Assembly: GCA_019235995.1 (NCBI GenBank)
Contig: JAFAJV010000108.1
Coordinates: 124,001 to 188,000, forward strand
Source of the DNA: Vulcanimicrobiota bacterium
Lineage (GTDB): Bacteria > Vulcanimicrobiota > Vulcanimicrobiia > Vulcanimicrobiales > Vulcanimicrobiaceae
Length of the DNA: 64,000 bases
Reading direction: 5' to 3'
Within the stretch, counting starts at the first letter, position 1, and each line of letters opens with the position of its first letter. Below, piece after piece: positions 8,710 to 17,140 of the stretch. A program made the position numbers and the translations under genes. The notes below the pieces were generated by a model. That model was not told where the DNA came from, searched no databases, and saw only the letters and a program-made list of their open reading frames with translations.

Positions 8710-10379
8710 GGCTCGAGATTGCCGCCCGCTGAGGCGATGACGTTGGCGGCGGTCTGGCCGAGTCCACAGATGGAGGCGTCACGCATGGCGCGTCCGATTT
8801 CATCGAGCGCGACGACATCTCCGCGCGCCATCGCCTCTTCCTGGCGGACGGTGCCGACGCGACACGGCACGCACTGCCCGCACGACTCGTCGCGGAAGAA
8901 GCGCGCGATCCGGCGCAGGATCGCGGCTAGGTCGACGCGGTCGTCGAAGAGCATCACGACGCCCGAGCCCAGCGTCGCCCCCGCGGCGCGCGCGGCCTCG
9001 TGACTCAGTGGCAACGACAGCGCGTCCGGCGCGAGCATCGACCCCGCCGCGCCGCCGAGCAGGATCGCTCGCAGCGGGTGCGGCGCGGGAACGCCGCCCG
9101 CCGTCTCGATGAGCGCGCCGAGCGGCGTTCCGTGCGGCACCTCATAGACCCCCGGATGCGCGACCGCACCGGAGAGGCAGAAGAGACGCGTGCCGGCCGA
9201 TTCCGGCGTTCCGATCGCGGCGTACGCCGCGCCGCCGTCGAGAACGATGGACTGCAGGTTGACGAGCGTCTCCACGTTGTTGATCAGGGTCGGCTTGCCG
9301 AACAGTCCTGCCTCGACCGGGAAGGGCGGCTTGTTGCGCGGCTCTCCGCGCTTGCCCTCGATCGAATTGAAAAGCGCCGTCTCCTCGCCGCAGATGTACG
9401 CGCCCGCTCCTCGGCGCAGCTCGACGTCGAAGCGCACGCCTTGCCCCATGACGTCGTCGCCGAGCAGGCGCGCTTCACGCGACCGCGCGATCGCATGTTC
9501 CAGGCGCGCGGTCGCGAGCGGGTACTCCCCCCGAATATAGATGAAGCCACGCTCGCAACCCGCGGCGTACGCCGCGATCGTCATCGCCTCGACGACCGCG
9601 AATGGATCGAACTCCATGAGCACGCGATCCTTGAACGTCCCGGGTTCCGACTCGTCCGCGTTGCAGACGACGTAGTGCGGCCGGGCCGGCGCGCTCGCGA
9701 CAGCCGCCATCTTCCGCCCCGTGGGAAACGCCGCGCCCCCCCGCCCGAACAGCTTTGACGCCGCGACCTCCTCGATGATTCGCTCAGGGCCGATGTCGAG
9801 CGCGCGCCGCAGCGCGGCATAACCGCCGCTCGCGCGGTATGCGTCGAGGCTCTCCGGGTCGACGCGTCCGACGCGCTGCAAGAGTCGCAGCGGGGCGCCT
9901 CCGACGGCGGGCCGCACCGGGGCGCCGTTCGCGAGCGCCGCGTCGGCCGGCGCGACCTGGCGCGCGCGCGGCGGATCGCCGGCCTCGACGACGAGCGCGG
10001 CAGGTGCGCGATCGCAGAGTCCGAGGCACGGGCTGCGCACGATCTCGCCGTCCTTCGCGTCGATCTCCGGCACGCCGGCCACCATGCAGGCGATGTCGTC
10101 GCACACGTGCACGACGCGCGGCGCGCGCGGCGTCGTGGAGAACAGCGCGTAGAACGTCGCCACGCCGTACGCCTCGGCCGGCGCCACCTCGAGCCGCCCG
10201 CACGCGTAGTTGAGCGCCCCCGGGCTGATCCAGCCGATCCGGTCGTTGATCGCGTGCAGCACGGGCAGCAGCAGATGCCGGAGCTCGTCACGCCGCGCCG
10301 CGCGCGCTCCGTCCAACGCGGCGTCGACCGCGGCGCGCTCCGCGTCCGTTGCCGATGCCGAGGTAAAGTGCAGGTCCAC
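8697..10379 (-). CDS. NuoE-NuoF fusion, NAD(H)-reducing subunit of formate dehydrogenase
   Basis: The 560-residue chain joins two diaphorase modules. Residues 1-150 are NuoE-like, with thioredoxin-fold [2Fe-2S] cysteines 93, 98, 118 and 122. The remainder is NuoF-like, with the NADH/FMN motif GRGGAAFPTGRK, ESEPGTFKDR, GAGAYICGEETAL and a C-terminal [4Fe-4S] motif SCGQCVPCR. In soluble NAD-dependent formate dehydrogenases and bidirectional hydrogenases such a subunit passes electrons to NAD+. Its place between the catalytic and iron-sulfur genes supports that role. Complex I itself is not in the window. Confidence 0.93.
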   Translation of the reverse strand: MDLHFTSASATDAERAAVDAALDGARAARRDELRHLLLPVLHAINDRIGWISPGALNYACGRLEVAPAEAYGVATFYALFSTTPRAPRVVHVCDDIACMVAGVPEIDAKDGEIVRSPCLGLCDRAPAALVVEAGDPPRARQVAPADAALANGAPVRPAVGGAPLRLLQRVGRVDPESLDAYRASGGYAALRRALDIGPERIIEEVAASKLFGRGGAAFPTGRKMAAVASAPARPHYVVCNADESEPGTFKDRVLMEFDPFAVVEAMTIAAYAAGCERGFIYIRGEYPLATARLEHAIARSREARLLGDDVMGQGVRFDVELRRGAGAYICGEETALFNSIEGKRGEPRNKPPFPVEAGLFGKPTLINNVETLVNLQSIVLDGGAAYAAIGTPESAGTRLFCLSGAVAHPGVYEVPHGTPLGALIETAGGVPAPHPLRAILLGGAAGSMLAPDALSLPLSHEAARAAGATLGSGVVMLFDDRVDLAAILRRIARFFRDESCGQCVPCRVGTVRQEEAMARGDVVALDEIGRAMRDASICGLGQTAANVIASAGGNLEPWSS

Positions 10380-10399
10380 TAGCCTGTCATACCGTTCCT

Positions 10400-10422
10400 G
10401 TCATCCTGAGCCTGTCGAAGGA
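10400..10422 (+). repeat. Dispersed palindromic element, copy B
   Basis: This 23-bp copy reads TCATCCTGAGC...TCGAAGGA on the plus strand. The formate dehydrogenase catalytic gene runs into it in the opposite sense and takes its TGA stop (10401-10403) from it; its last residues, DPSTGSG, are encoded by the element. Confidence 0.7.
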
Positions 10423-12302
10423 TCGATCCGCACCGCGCACGCCTTGAACTCCGCCGTGCCGGATTTCGGATCCGTCGCATCGATCGTCAGCAGATTCGTT
10501 GCGACTGCATCGTTGAAGTGAAAGGTCGTGAACGCAAGGCCTTCGCGCAGACCGGGGTCGATGCGCACCGGGACGAGTATCGATCCGCGTCGCGACGTTA
10601 CCCGCACCGTGTCGCCGTCGGCAACTCCGTAGCGACGCGCGTCGTCTGGCGAGATGTCGAGCGTCTCGCCGCGCCTCAGCGGCGAGCGATAGCCGCCGCT
10701 TTGTACGCCGGTGTTGAAGGAGTCGAGGCGCCGTCCAGTCGTCAGACGCACGGGGTACTCCTCATCGAGCGCTTCGACCGGAGGATCGTGTTCGACCGCC
10801 GCAAACGGCGCACGCGGGCCGCGGAGCGGCGCCTCCCAGAGCCGCGAGTGCAGGAACTGCTCGCCGGGGTGCGTCTCGTCGTAACACGGCCACGGTATTC
10901 CATCGAGCGCATCGAGCCGCTCGTAGTTCATCCCTGCATGCCACTCGGACAGCGATCGGCACTCGTCCCAGGCTTGCCGCGGAGTGTAGTCCGGCCAATC
11001 GGCGCCGAGGCGCCGTGCGAGCGCGCAGAGTATCGCGATGTCGTCCCACGCGTCTCCCGGCGGATCCAGCGCCTTGCGGCAGCGCTGGACGCGGCGCTCG
11101 CTGCTCGTCACCGTGCCCTCCGACTCGCACCAGCTCGCCGCGGCCGGAAAGACCACGTCCGCGAGCTCGCCCGTTTTCGTCAGGAAGATGTCTTGCACGA
11201 TCAGATGCTTCAAGCCGCGCAGCAGCGCCGTCGCGTGCTCCTGGTCGGCCTCGGACTGCGCCGGATTCTCACCCACGACGTACAGCGTGTCGAGCTCGCG
11301 GCGTTCCATGGCCGCGAACATGTCGGTCAGGTTCCAGCCTGCCTTTCGCGGCAGCGCGACGTTCCAGGCGCCTTCGAATTTGCGGATACTCGCCTCGTCT
11401 TCGACGTCCTGTCCCCCTGGAAACTTATTCGGAATCGCGCCCATGTCGCCGCCGCCCTGCACGTTGTTCTGGCCCCGCAGCGGATTGACGCCCGAGCCGT
11501 AGCGGCCGACGTGGCCGCACAGCAACGCGAGGTTGATGAGGGCGCGCACGTTGTCCACGGCGTTGTGATGTTCCGTGATGCCGAGCGTCCAACACAGCTC
11601 CGCGCGCCCGGCGCGTGCGTACGCGTGCGCGAGCTCGCGAATGAGCGGCGCCGCAACGCCGGTGATTTCTTCGGCGCGTTCGAGCGTGTACGGCTCGACC
11701 GATTCGCGATAGGCATCGAAGCCGCTCGTCGCGCGCTCGATGAACGCGCGGTTCTCGAGCCCCGCGGCGAGGATCTCGCGCCCGATCGCGTTGGCGAGCG
11801 CGATGTCGGAGCCGACGTCGAGGCCGAGCCAGCCATCGGCCCAGCGCGCACTGGACGTTCGGCGCGGATCCACGACATAGAGCTTCGCGCCGCGACGAAG
11901 CGCGCGCAGCACGTGATGAAAGAAGATCGGATGGGTCTCGCGCGCGTTCGAGCCCCACAGGACGATCAAATCGGACTGCGCGACCTCCTCGTAGGAGCTC
12001 GTGCCGCCGCCTGCCCCGAAAACCGCCGTCAGACCGACGACGCTCGGGGCGTGTCAAGTTCGATTGCAGCTATCGATGTTATTGCTGCCGACGACCGAGC
12101 GCGCGAACTTCTGCGCGACGTAGTTCATCTCGTTGGTCGCCTTCGAACAGCTAAACATGCCGTAGGTGCGCGTCGGTCCCCGATCGCGCGCGTCGCGCAG
12201 ATAGGACGCGACCCGATCGAGCGCCTCGTGCCACGTCGCACGGCGTAGACACTCGCCATCGCGCACCAGCGGATGCGTCAATCGAACGTAGGGTTTGCTC
12301 AT
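10401..12302 (-). CDS. fdhA: Selenocysteine-containing formate dehydrogenase catalytic subunit (bis-MGD), in-frame TGA = Sec83
   Basis: The reading frame is interrupted only by TGA at 12054-12056, inside NIDSCNRT-U-HAPSVVGL. That is exactly where formate dehydrogenases carry the Mo/W-coordinating Cys or Sec, followed by the catalytic His. Downstream the frame is open and homologous throughout: LIVLWGSNARETHP, ITEHHNAVDN, the cofactor-binding NPLRGQNNVQGGGDMG, VVGENPAQSEAD and a C-terminal molybdopterin dinucleotide-binding domain (TTGRRLDSFNTG...VRVTSRRGSI). A SECIS-like hairpin follows the TGA. Total length is 633 residues. The N-terminal [4Fe-4S] domain is absent and lies in the protein at 7864-8709. 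The enzyme should oxidise formate to CO2 for NAD reduction, or run in reverse. Confidence 0.93.
12013..12050 (-). promoter_or_regulatory. SECIS-like hairpin directing selenocysteine insertion
   Basis: Starting 3 bases after the TGA, the minus strand folds into an outer stem GCCCCGA (12044-12050) with TCGGGGC (12013-12019), and an inner 7-bp stem closed by the loop GGTCT (12031-12035). The loop is the same as the core of the E. coli fdhF SECIS loop bound by SelB. About 18 bases separate the TGA from the loop, as in bacterial SECIS elements. The match is seen directly; function is inferred. Confidence 0.85.
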
Positions 12303-12401
12303 GCAAGCTCAATTCGCGCGCAGCCGACGGCCTCCCACCCCCGCCAAAGGAGTTCTTCCTGCCGAAGGCAACAACCGGCGGACAGGAAGGAGGCGAGCCG
12401 C

Positions 12402-13346
12402 ATGGACCTTTCGTCAGTTACCGTCTTTGCCAACGGACGATTCTGTCACTACGGGGATGCCAAGGTCGGGTTGCTTACGCACGGGCTCCAGTACGGAACC
12501 GGCTGCTTCGAGGGCATACGTGGGTACTGGCTCCCCGAGGATCGCGAGCTCTTGCTCGTGCTGGTGCGGGACCACTACGAGCGGCTCACGACCTCGGCGA
12601 AGATCCTCACGATGTCGCTTCCCAAGAGCGTGGACGAGCTCGTCGACATCACGGTCGAGCTCTGCCTGCGCAACCGCTACCAGCGGGACATCTACATCCG
12701 GCCCTTCGCATACAAGTCGGCGGAAGACGTCGGCGTGCGGCTCCACGGCGTACCCGACGCGTTCGCCATCGTGCCGATTCCCTTCACGAAGTACCTCGAC
12801 ACCAGCAAAGGCCTGCACGTCTGCGTCAGCTCCTGGCGCCGGTCGGACGATACGATGGCGCCGCCGCGCGCGAAGATCACCGGGCTCTACGTCAACTCCG
12901 CCCTCGCGAAGAGCGAGGCCGTGCTCAACGGATATGACGAAGCGATCTTGCTCTCGCACGACGGCCACGTCGCGGAAGGCTCGGCCGAGAACATCTTTCT
13001 GGTGCGGCGGGACGTCCTCTATACGCCGGATCCGTCCCAGAACGTCTTGGAAGGCGTCACGTGGCGGGCGATCAAGCACGTGGCGCGCGAGGAGCTCGGC
13101 CTGCACGTCTGCGAGCGCTCGATCGACCGCGGCGAGCTCTATTCCGCCGATGAGGTATTCTTCACTGGGACGGCAGCCGGCATCGGCTACGTGGCCTCGA
13201 TCGACCGGCGCACGGTCGGAGACGGCACGATCGGGCCGGTTACGGCTCGCCTGCGCGACCTCTACGAGCGGATCGTCACCGGACGGGATCCGCGCTACGA
13301 ATCGTGGCTGACGCGCGTGTACGCGTCCGCGCAGGTCAACGTCTAG
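12402..13346 (+). CDS. ilvE: Branched-chain amino acid aminotransferase
   Basis: The 314-residue fold-type IV PLP enzyme has the usual BCAT landmarks: YGTGCFEGIRGY near the N-terminus, RPFAYKS, the PLP-lysine region AKITGLYVNSALAKSEA and EGSAENIF. It transfers the amino group between glutamate and the keto acids of Leu, Ile and Val. The start is ATG 12402, with AGGAGG 10 bases upstream. It diverges from the formate dehydrogenase operon across a 99-bp gap that should hold both promoters. Its 3' end overlaps the convergent beta-lactamase-like gene by 11 bases. Confidence 0.93.
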   Translation: MDLSSVTVFANGRFCHYGDAKVGLLTHGLQYGTGCFEGIRGYWLPEDRELLLVLVRDHYERLTTSAKILTMSLPKSVDELVDITVELCLRNRYQRDIYIRPFAYKSAEDVGVRLHGVPDAFAIVPIPFTKYLDTSKGLHVCVSSWRRSDDTMAPPRAKITGLYVNSALAKSEAVLNGYDEAILLSHDGHVAEGSAENIFLVRRDVLYTPDPSQNVLEGVTWRAIKHVAREELGLHVCERSIDRGELYSADEVFFTGTAAGIGYVASIDRRTVGDGTIGPVTARLRDLYERIVTGRDPRYESWLTRVYASAQVNV

Positions 13347-14322
13347 GCGGGGCGTCGTTCCAGTAGGGCACGTCGGGCGACACGTCGGTGCTCTCGCTCG
13401 CCCGCTGCTCTGCAAACGCCGGGGCCATGCCCATCTCTTCCCGCCAGCGCGCGAAGCGAAGCTCGTCGACGTACGCGGTGCGCGAGACGTTGTGAATGAA
13501 CGCACGGCCGAGCTCCTGAGAGGGTAGCGCCGTCGTCATGACGGCGATCACGTAGGGCGCGTCGCCGGCATACACGATGCCGGCGTCGTTGAGCGTGTCG
13601 AAGAGGGATCCGGTCTTGTGCGCGATGGCGACGTCCTCGGGAAGCGGCTCCGGCAGAAGCGTATTAATCCGATCGGCCTTGAGCAGCGATATCATCTCGT
13701 TCGAGGACCATTCATCGACGAGCTCGCCGCGCGCCATCAGGGTGAGCAGGTGAACGAGGTCGCCCGGCGACGTGCGCAAGGCCTGCCGAATCGACCACGC
13801 GTCGGTACGTACGTCGCCCGTCAAGTGCGTGTGCTCGAGCCCAAGGTCCCGCATTCTCCCGTTGATGTTGCGGCGGCCGACGAGCCGGATCAGCATGTTC
13901 GTCGCGGTGTTGTCGCTGATGTCGATCATCTTGGCGAGCAGCTCCGACACGGAGAAGCTCTCCCCGATGGAGTCGTCGGCCAGGTCTCCCGATCCGTAAT
14001 CCTTGTCGCTGGGCTCGAGCGTCACGCGCCGATTGAGATCGAAGCGCCCGGACTGGAGGCCTTCGAAGACCTCCACCATCACCGGCACCTTGATGGTCGA
14101 AGCCGCAGGCATGCTCTTCGCTGCATTGTAGCCCGTGTTATAGCCGGTATTCAGATCGAGAACGTCGAGCCCGATCGCGGCCGGAACGTGCCGAGCAGCC
14201 GTCCGAACGTAATGGCTCAGGGCCGCGAACGGCGGTGGAAGAGATGCTAAGCCCGAGGTCGTGCACGTCATTATGGCGGCGCATGCAGCAAACGCCGCAA
14301 TGGTTGTCGCACGTCGCAACAT
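13336..14322 (-). CDS. Class A beta-lactamase-like serine hydrolase
   Basis: The 328-residue protein has an N-terminal signal sequence and the three penicillin-recognising motifs: SxxK as STIK (Ser75, Lys78), SDN (136-138) and KTG in HKTGS. It fits the beta-lactamase enzyme family, which includes true class A enzymes and DD-peptidase-like relatives. The omega-loop ExxLN with the deacylating Glu166 is not visible between the SDN and KTG motifs (HTHLTGDVRTDAWS at that place). Efficient penicillin hydrolysis is therefore doubtful and a cell-wall role is an alternative. A short in-frame duplication gives NTGYNTGYN just before the active serine. The start is ATG 14322. Confidence 0.85.
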   Translation of the reverse strand: MLRRATTIAAFAACAAIMTCTTSGLASLPPPFAALSHYVRTAARHVPAAIGLDVLDLNTGYNTGYNAAKSMPAASTIKVPVMVEVFEGLQSGRFDLNRRVTLEPSDKDYGSGDLADDSIGESFSVSELLAKMIDISDNTATNMLIRLVGRRNINGRMRDLGLEHTHLTGDVRTDAWSIRQALRTSPGDLVHLLTLMARGELVDEWSSNEMISLLKADRINTLLPEPLPEDVAIAHKTGSLFDTLNDAGIVYAGDAPYVIAVMTTALPSQELGRAFIHNVSRTAYVDELRFARWREEMGMAPAFAEQRASESTDVSPDVPYWNDAPPRR

Positions 14323-14389
14323 GGGCGTCGTTTTTCGGCCTCCGCCGCGCGCGGGTCCTGCCGCATCGCACAACGAAATCCCCGCCGTC

Positions 14390-15274
14390 GTGAGTACGAC
14401 GCTCTCTCCCGTACGGCGCGTCGATATCGTCGGCGTGCCGATGGATCTCGGTGCGAGCCGGCGCGGCGTCGACATGGGGCCGTCGGCCGTTCGCTACGCG
14501 AGGCTCCACGAAAAGCTGCGCGGCCTCGGCATCGAGATCGTCGACCGCGGCGACCTCGCCGTGCCGATCCGCGAATCGGCAAACTCCGAAGATGCCTCAG
14601 CGAAATTCTTCACGGTGATCTCATCGGTATGCCACGACCTCGCTCTGCTGGTCGAGCAGGCGGTGAGCGCGGGCGGAATGCCCATCGTGCTCGGCGGTGA
14701 TCACTCGATCGCGATGGGGACGCTGACCGGCCTGACGCGCGCGTACGGATCGCCGCCGGGACTCATCTGGGTGGACGCGCACGCGGACATCAACAGTCCA
14801 TCGAGCTCGACGACCGGCAACGTGCACGGCATGCCGCTCTACTTCGCGCTGAAAAACGGCTTCGCGGTGCGGGAGCGCACGGTGCAGATCGGCCTTCGCG
14901 ACGTGGATGCCGACGAGAAGCGCCTTTTGCGGGAGTTCGGCGTGAAGACGTTCACGATGACCGACGTGGACAAGCGCGGCATGATGCACGTGATGGACGA
15001 CGCGCGTGCAATCGCCGGCGCCGACGCGCACCCAATCCACGTCTCGTTCGACATGGACGCCATCGACCCGAGCGAAGCGCCGGGCACCGGCACGCCCGTC
15101 AAAGGCGGCCTCAGCTATCGCGAGGCCCACCTCGTGATGGAGATGCTCGCCGACAGCGGGCAGCTGGGCTCGATCGAGATGGTCGAGATCAATCCGATCT
15201 TCGACACGAGAAATCAGACCGCGTCGCTCGCCGTCGGCCTAATCTGCTCGGCATTAGGCAAGTCTATATTGTAA
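14390..15274 (+). CDS. rocF: Arginase
   Basis: The ureohydrolase family metal-binding motifs are complete: GGDHSIA, DAHADIN and SFDMDAIDP, all binding the Mn2+ pair. TGNVHGMPL and PGTGTPVKGGLSYREAHL are typical of arginase rather than agmatinase. The enzyme splits arginine into ornithine and urea. The 294-residue length is standard. The start is taken as GTG 14390, which gives an N-terminus just ahead of VDIVGVPMDLGASRRG. No clear ribosome-binding site precedes it; ATG 14321, sharing a CATG with the divergent gene, is the alternative. Confidence 0.92.
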   Translation: MSTTLSPVRRVDIVGVPMDLGASRRGVDMGPSAVRYARLHEKLRGLGIEIVDRGDLAVPIRESANSEDASAKFFTVISSVCHDLALLVEQAVSAGGMPIVLGGDHSIAMGTLTGLTRAYGSPPGLIWVDAHADINSPSSSTTGNVHGMPLYFALKNGFAVRERTVQIGLRDVDADEKRLLREFGVKTFTMTDVDKRGMMHVMDDARAIAGADAHPIHVSFDMDAIDPSEAPGTGTPVKGGLSYREAHLVMEMLADSGQLGSIEMVEINPIFDTRNQTASLAVGLICSALGKSIL

Positions 15275-15343
15275 GTGCCTCTGTTATCTGGCCGACGCCA
15301 AATCTTCGGCGTGTCACCGTGGAAACGGAGAGTAAAGTAATTG

Positions 15344-16348
15344 ATGGTGTCAAAATGCGCCACTTGTGCCGGAGTCGCTATGGCGATTGCAAGTCTCTTT
15401 GGGTGCACAAGCTTACAGCCGCGCCTTCCCCTACTGACCACAGCCTCAAACGCCGGGGCTGCGATTGCACTGTCAGCTCAGCGGAGACCCGCCGACCGAG
15501 AACGGCGCGGATCATGGATCGCGCCTGAGGCAACAGGGCAAGACCTGCTGTACATTTCCGATAACGACAGCGTGGCGATCTACTCGTACCCTCAGGGGAA
15601 ACTCGAAGGCACGCTGAAAGGCGGCTTTTATCTCGCGACGGGCGAGTGCGTAGACAAGAGCGGCGATGTGTTCGTCGTGAACGTTGGAAATGCAAAAATT
15701 TTTGAGTATGCTCATGGGGGCACCAAACGGCTAGCCACGCTGGATAGTCCAACCAGTGATCCAGTAGGGTGTGCCGTGGATCCCATCAGCGGCAACCTGG
15801 CAGTCGCAAGCGAAGGCTTTGGGTCTAGCGCTACCGTCTCGGTTTTCAAGAACGCACGGGGGAAGCCGACACTTTACGAAGATAAGGATTTCTACCAGTT
15901 CTACTTTTGCGGCTATGACGACGAAGGGAATCTTTTCGTCGATGGTTTGAGCGCCGCCGGCAGCGGGCACTTCGCGCTCGCCGAATTGCCGCAGGGTCAA
16001 AGCAACCTGTCGGACATAGCCGTAGATCAGTACGTGCGCTTCCCGGGCGGCGTGCAGTGGGACGGAAAATATCTCGCGATCGGGGACCAGTTTGACGATG
16101 TCTATGAGTTTTCGATCAACGCTGGCAAGGGCAGCATAGCAGGCACGACCGAGCTCGGCAGTCGGGCTCGCTATGTTAAGCAGTTCTGGATTCAGGGCGG
16201 CACTATCATCGCGCCTAACGTGTATATCGAGGGTCAAGCTCGCTCGAACGTGCTGATCTACAACTACCCCGCCGGCGGAAAAGCAACGCAGAAAATTACC
16301 GACGGCATCAAGGATGCGCAGGGAGCGGTGGTAAGCCCGGCAAGCTAG
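15344..16348 (+). CDS. Beta-propeller-like lipoprotein
   Basis: The 334-residue product starts with a signal peptide and lipobox LFGC, so it is probably membrane-anchored outside the cytoplasm. The body is built of repeated segments such as LLYISDNDSVAIYSYPQGKLEG, GECVDKSGDVFVVN and CAVDPISGNLAVA, spaced like NHL or lactonase-type propeller blades. Function is unknown; such proteins often occur as many paralogues per genome. AT content is clearly higher than in flanking genes, which suggests a transferred or rapidly evolving accessory gene. The start is ATG 15344, behind GGAGAG; TTG 15341 is an alternative. Confidence 0.75.
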   Translation: MVSKCATCAGVAMAIASLFGCTSLQPRLPLLTTASNAGAAIALSAQRRPADRERRGSWIAPEATGQDLLYISDNDSVAIYSYPQGKLEGTLKGGFYLATGECVDKSGDVFVVNVGNAKIFEYAHGGTKRLATLDSPTSDPVGCAVDPISGNLAVASEGFGSSATVSVFKNARGKPTLYEDKDFYQFYFCGYDDEGNLFVDGLSAAGSGHFALAELPQGQSNLSDIAVDQYVRFPGGVQWDGKYLAIGDQFDDVYEFSINAGKGSIAGTTELGSRARYVKQFWIQGGTIIAPNVYIEGQARSNVLIYNYPAGGKATQKITDGIKDAQGAVVSPAS

Positions 16349-16369
16349 AGCGTCGCCGCGCGGAATCGG

Positions 16370-17077
16370 CTACAGCTTGATCGTGGCGATGCCGGAACAG
16401 GAGACGCCGCCGCCGCACACCGCCGGATCCCAACTTGCATCTGCCAGCATCGAGCGGATGCGCGTCTCGACCTGGGGGTCGACTGGGGGCTGGAACTCGA
16501 TGTTCTGAGTGCGCCCGTCGTCGCCGACGGTGACGAGCAGCGTGACGTGCACGTTGAGCGCGCTGAGCTGCTTGAGCATGTTCGGATCGAGCACCGGCAC
16601 GGGCTGTTCCGCGCCGAACGGTAAGTAGCCGCCGGTCCGGCGCGCGCCCTCGCTCGCGACCGTCCGCACGAGTGGCGACGGCGTGACCTCGGGCGCCGCG
16701 GCGCCGCCTTCGCGCACTTCACCCGACGCAGGGAGGGTCGCGACCGCCGGGGCCGCGGCCGGCGCGTCGGTTGCGACCGGACGCTGCGGCGACGCGTGCC
16801 GGCTTGGCGAACGCGCGACGAGATGGACGTTCTTCGTGAAGGTCACGCGCGGCGTGACGCTGTGCTGCGGTGCGACCGCTCGCGGAGGAGGCTGAACCGG
16901 GCGCGGCCGCACGATCTGGATCCGCAGCACGTGCGTGAAGCTGATCGTCTCGACCGACGCGTTGCTGGCGCTCGTCCACACCAACGCCGGAATCGCGAGC
17001 GCCGCGAGCAGGTGAATCCCCACCGACGCGAGCGTCGCCCGGCCCATGCGAGTCCGAGCATCCAGCGCTGCCGTCAT
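16370..17077 (-). CDS. TonB-like energy transducer
   Basis: The 235-residue protein has a cytoplasmic N-terminus, one membrane segment (about residues 15-35, GIHLLAALAIPALVW), a long Pro/Ala-rich periplasmic linker (RPRPVQPPPR...) and a C-terminal region (VHVTLLVTVGDDGRTQNIEFQPP) resembling the TonB C-terminal fold. Such proteins couple the proton motive force to outer-membrane receptors. No exbB, exbD or receptor gene is nearby. It is transcribed away from the methylase gene. Confidence 0.75.
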   Translation of the reverse strand: MTAALDARTRMGRATLASVGIHLLAALAIPALVWTSASNASVETISFTHVLRIQIVRPRPVQPPPRAVAPQHSVTPRVTFTKNVHLVARSPSRHASPQRPVATDAPAAAPAVATLPASGEVREGGAAAPEVTPSPLVRTVASEGARRTGGYLPFGAEQPVPVLDPNMLKQLSALNVHVTLLVTVGDDGRTQNIEFQPPVDPQVETRIRSMLADASWDPAVCGGGVSCSGIATIKL

Positions 17078-17123
17078 GATCGAAAAGCTCCTTCGGGTTC
17101 AACGTGCAACCGCCCCGGTCCGT

Positions 17124-17140
17124 GACCCCTCTTTGGGGTC
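17124..17140 (+). promoter_or_regulatory. Perfect hairpin abutting the MT-A70 methylase start codon
   Basis: GACCCC (17124-17129) and GGGGTC (17135-17140) form a 6-bp stem with a TCTTT loop, ending one base before GTG 17141. If folded in mRNA it would hide the only G-rich ribosome-binding sequence. A role in limiting translation is inferred. Confidence 0.4.

Noticed and set aside
11969-12056. fdhA as a frameshifted or nonsense-disrupted pseudogene
   Set aside because: The single TGA is in frame with homologous sequence on both sides, falls on the known Cys/Sec position and is followed by a SECIS-like hairpin.
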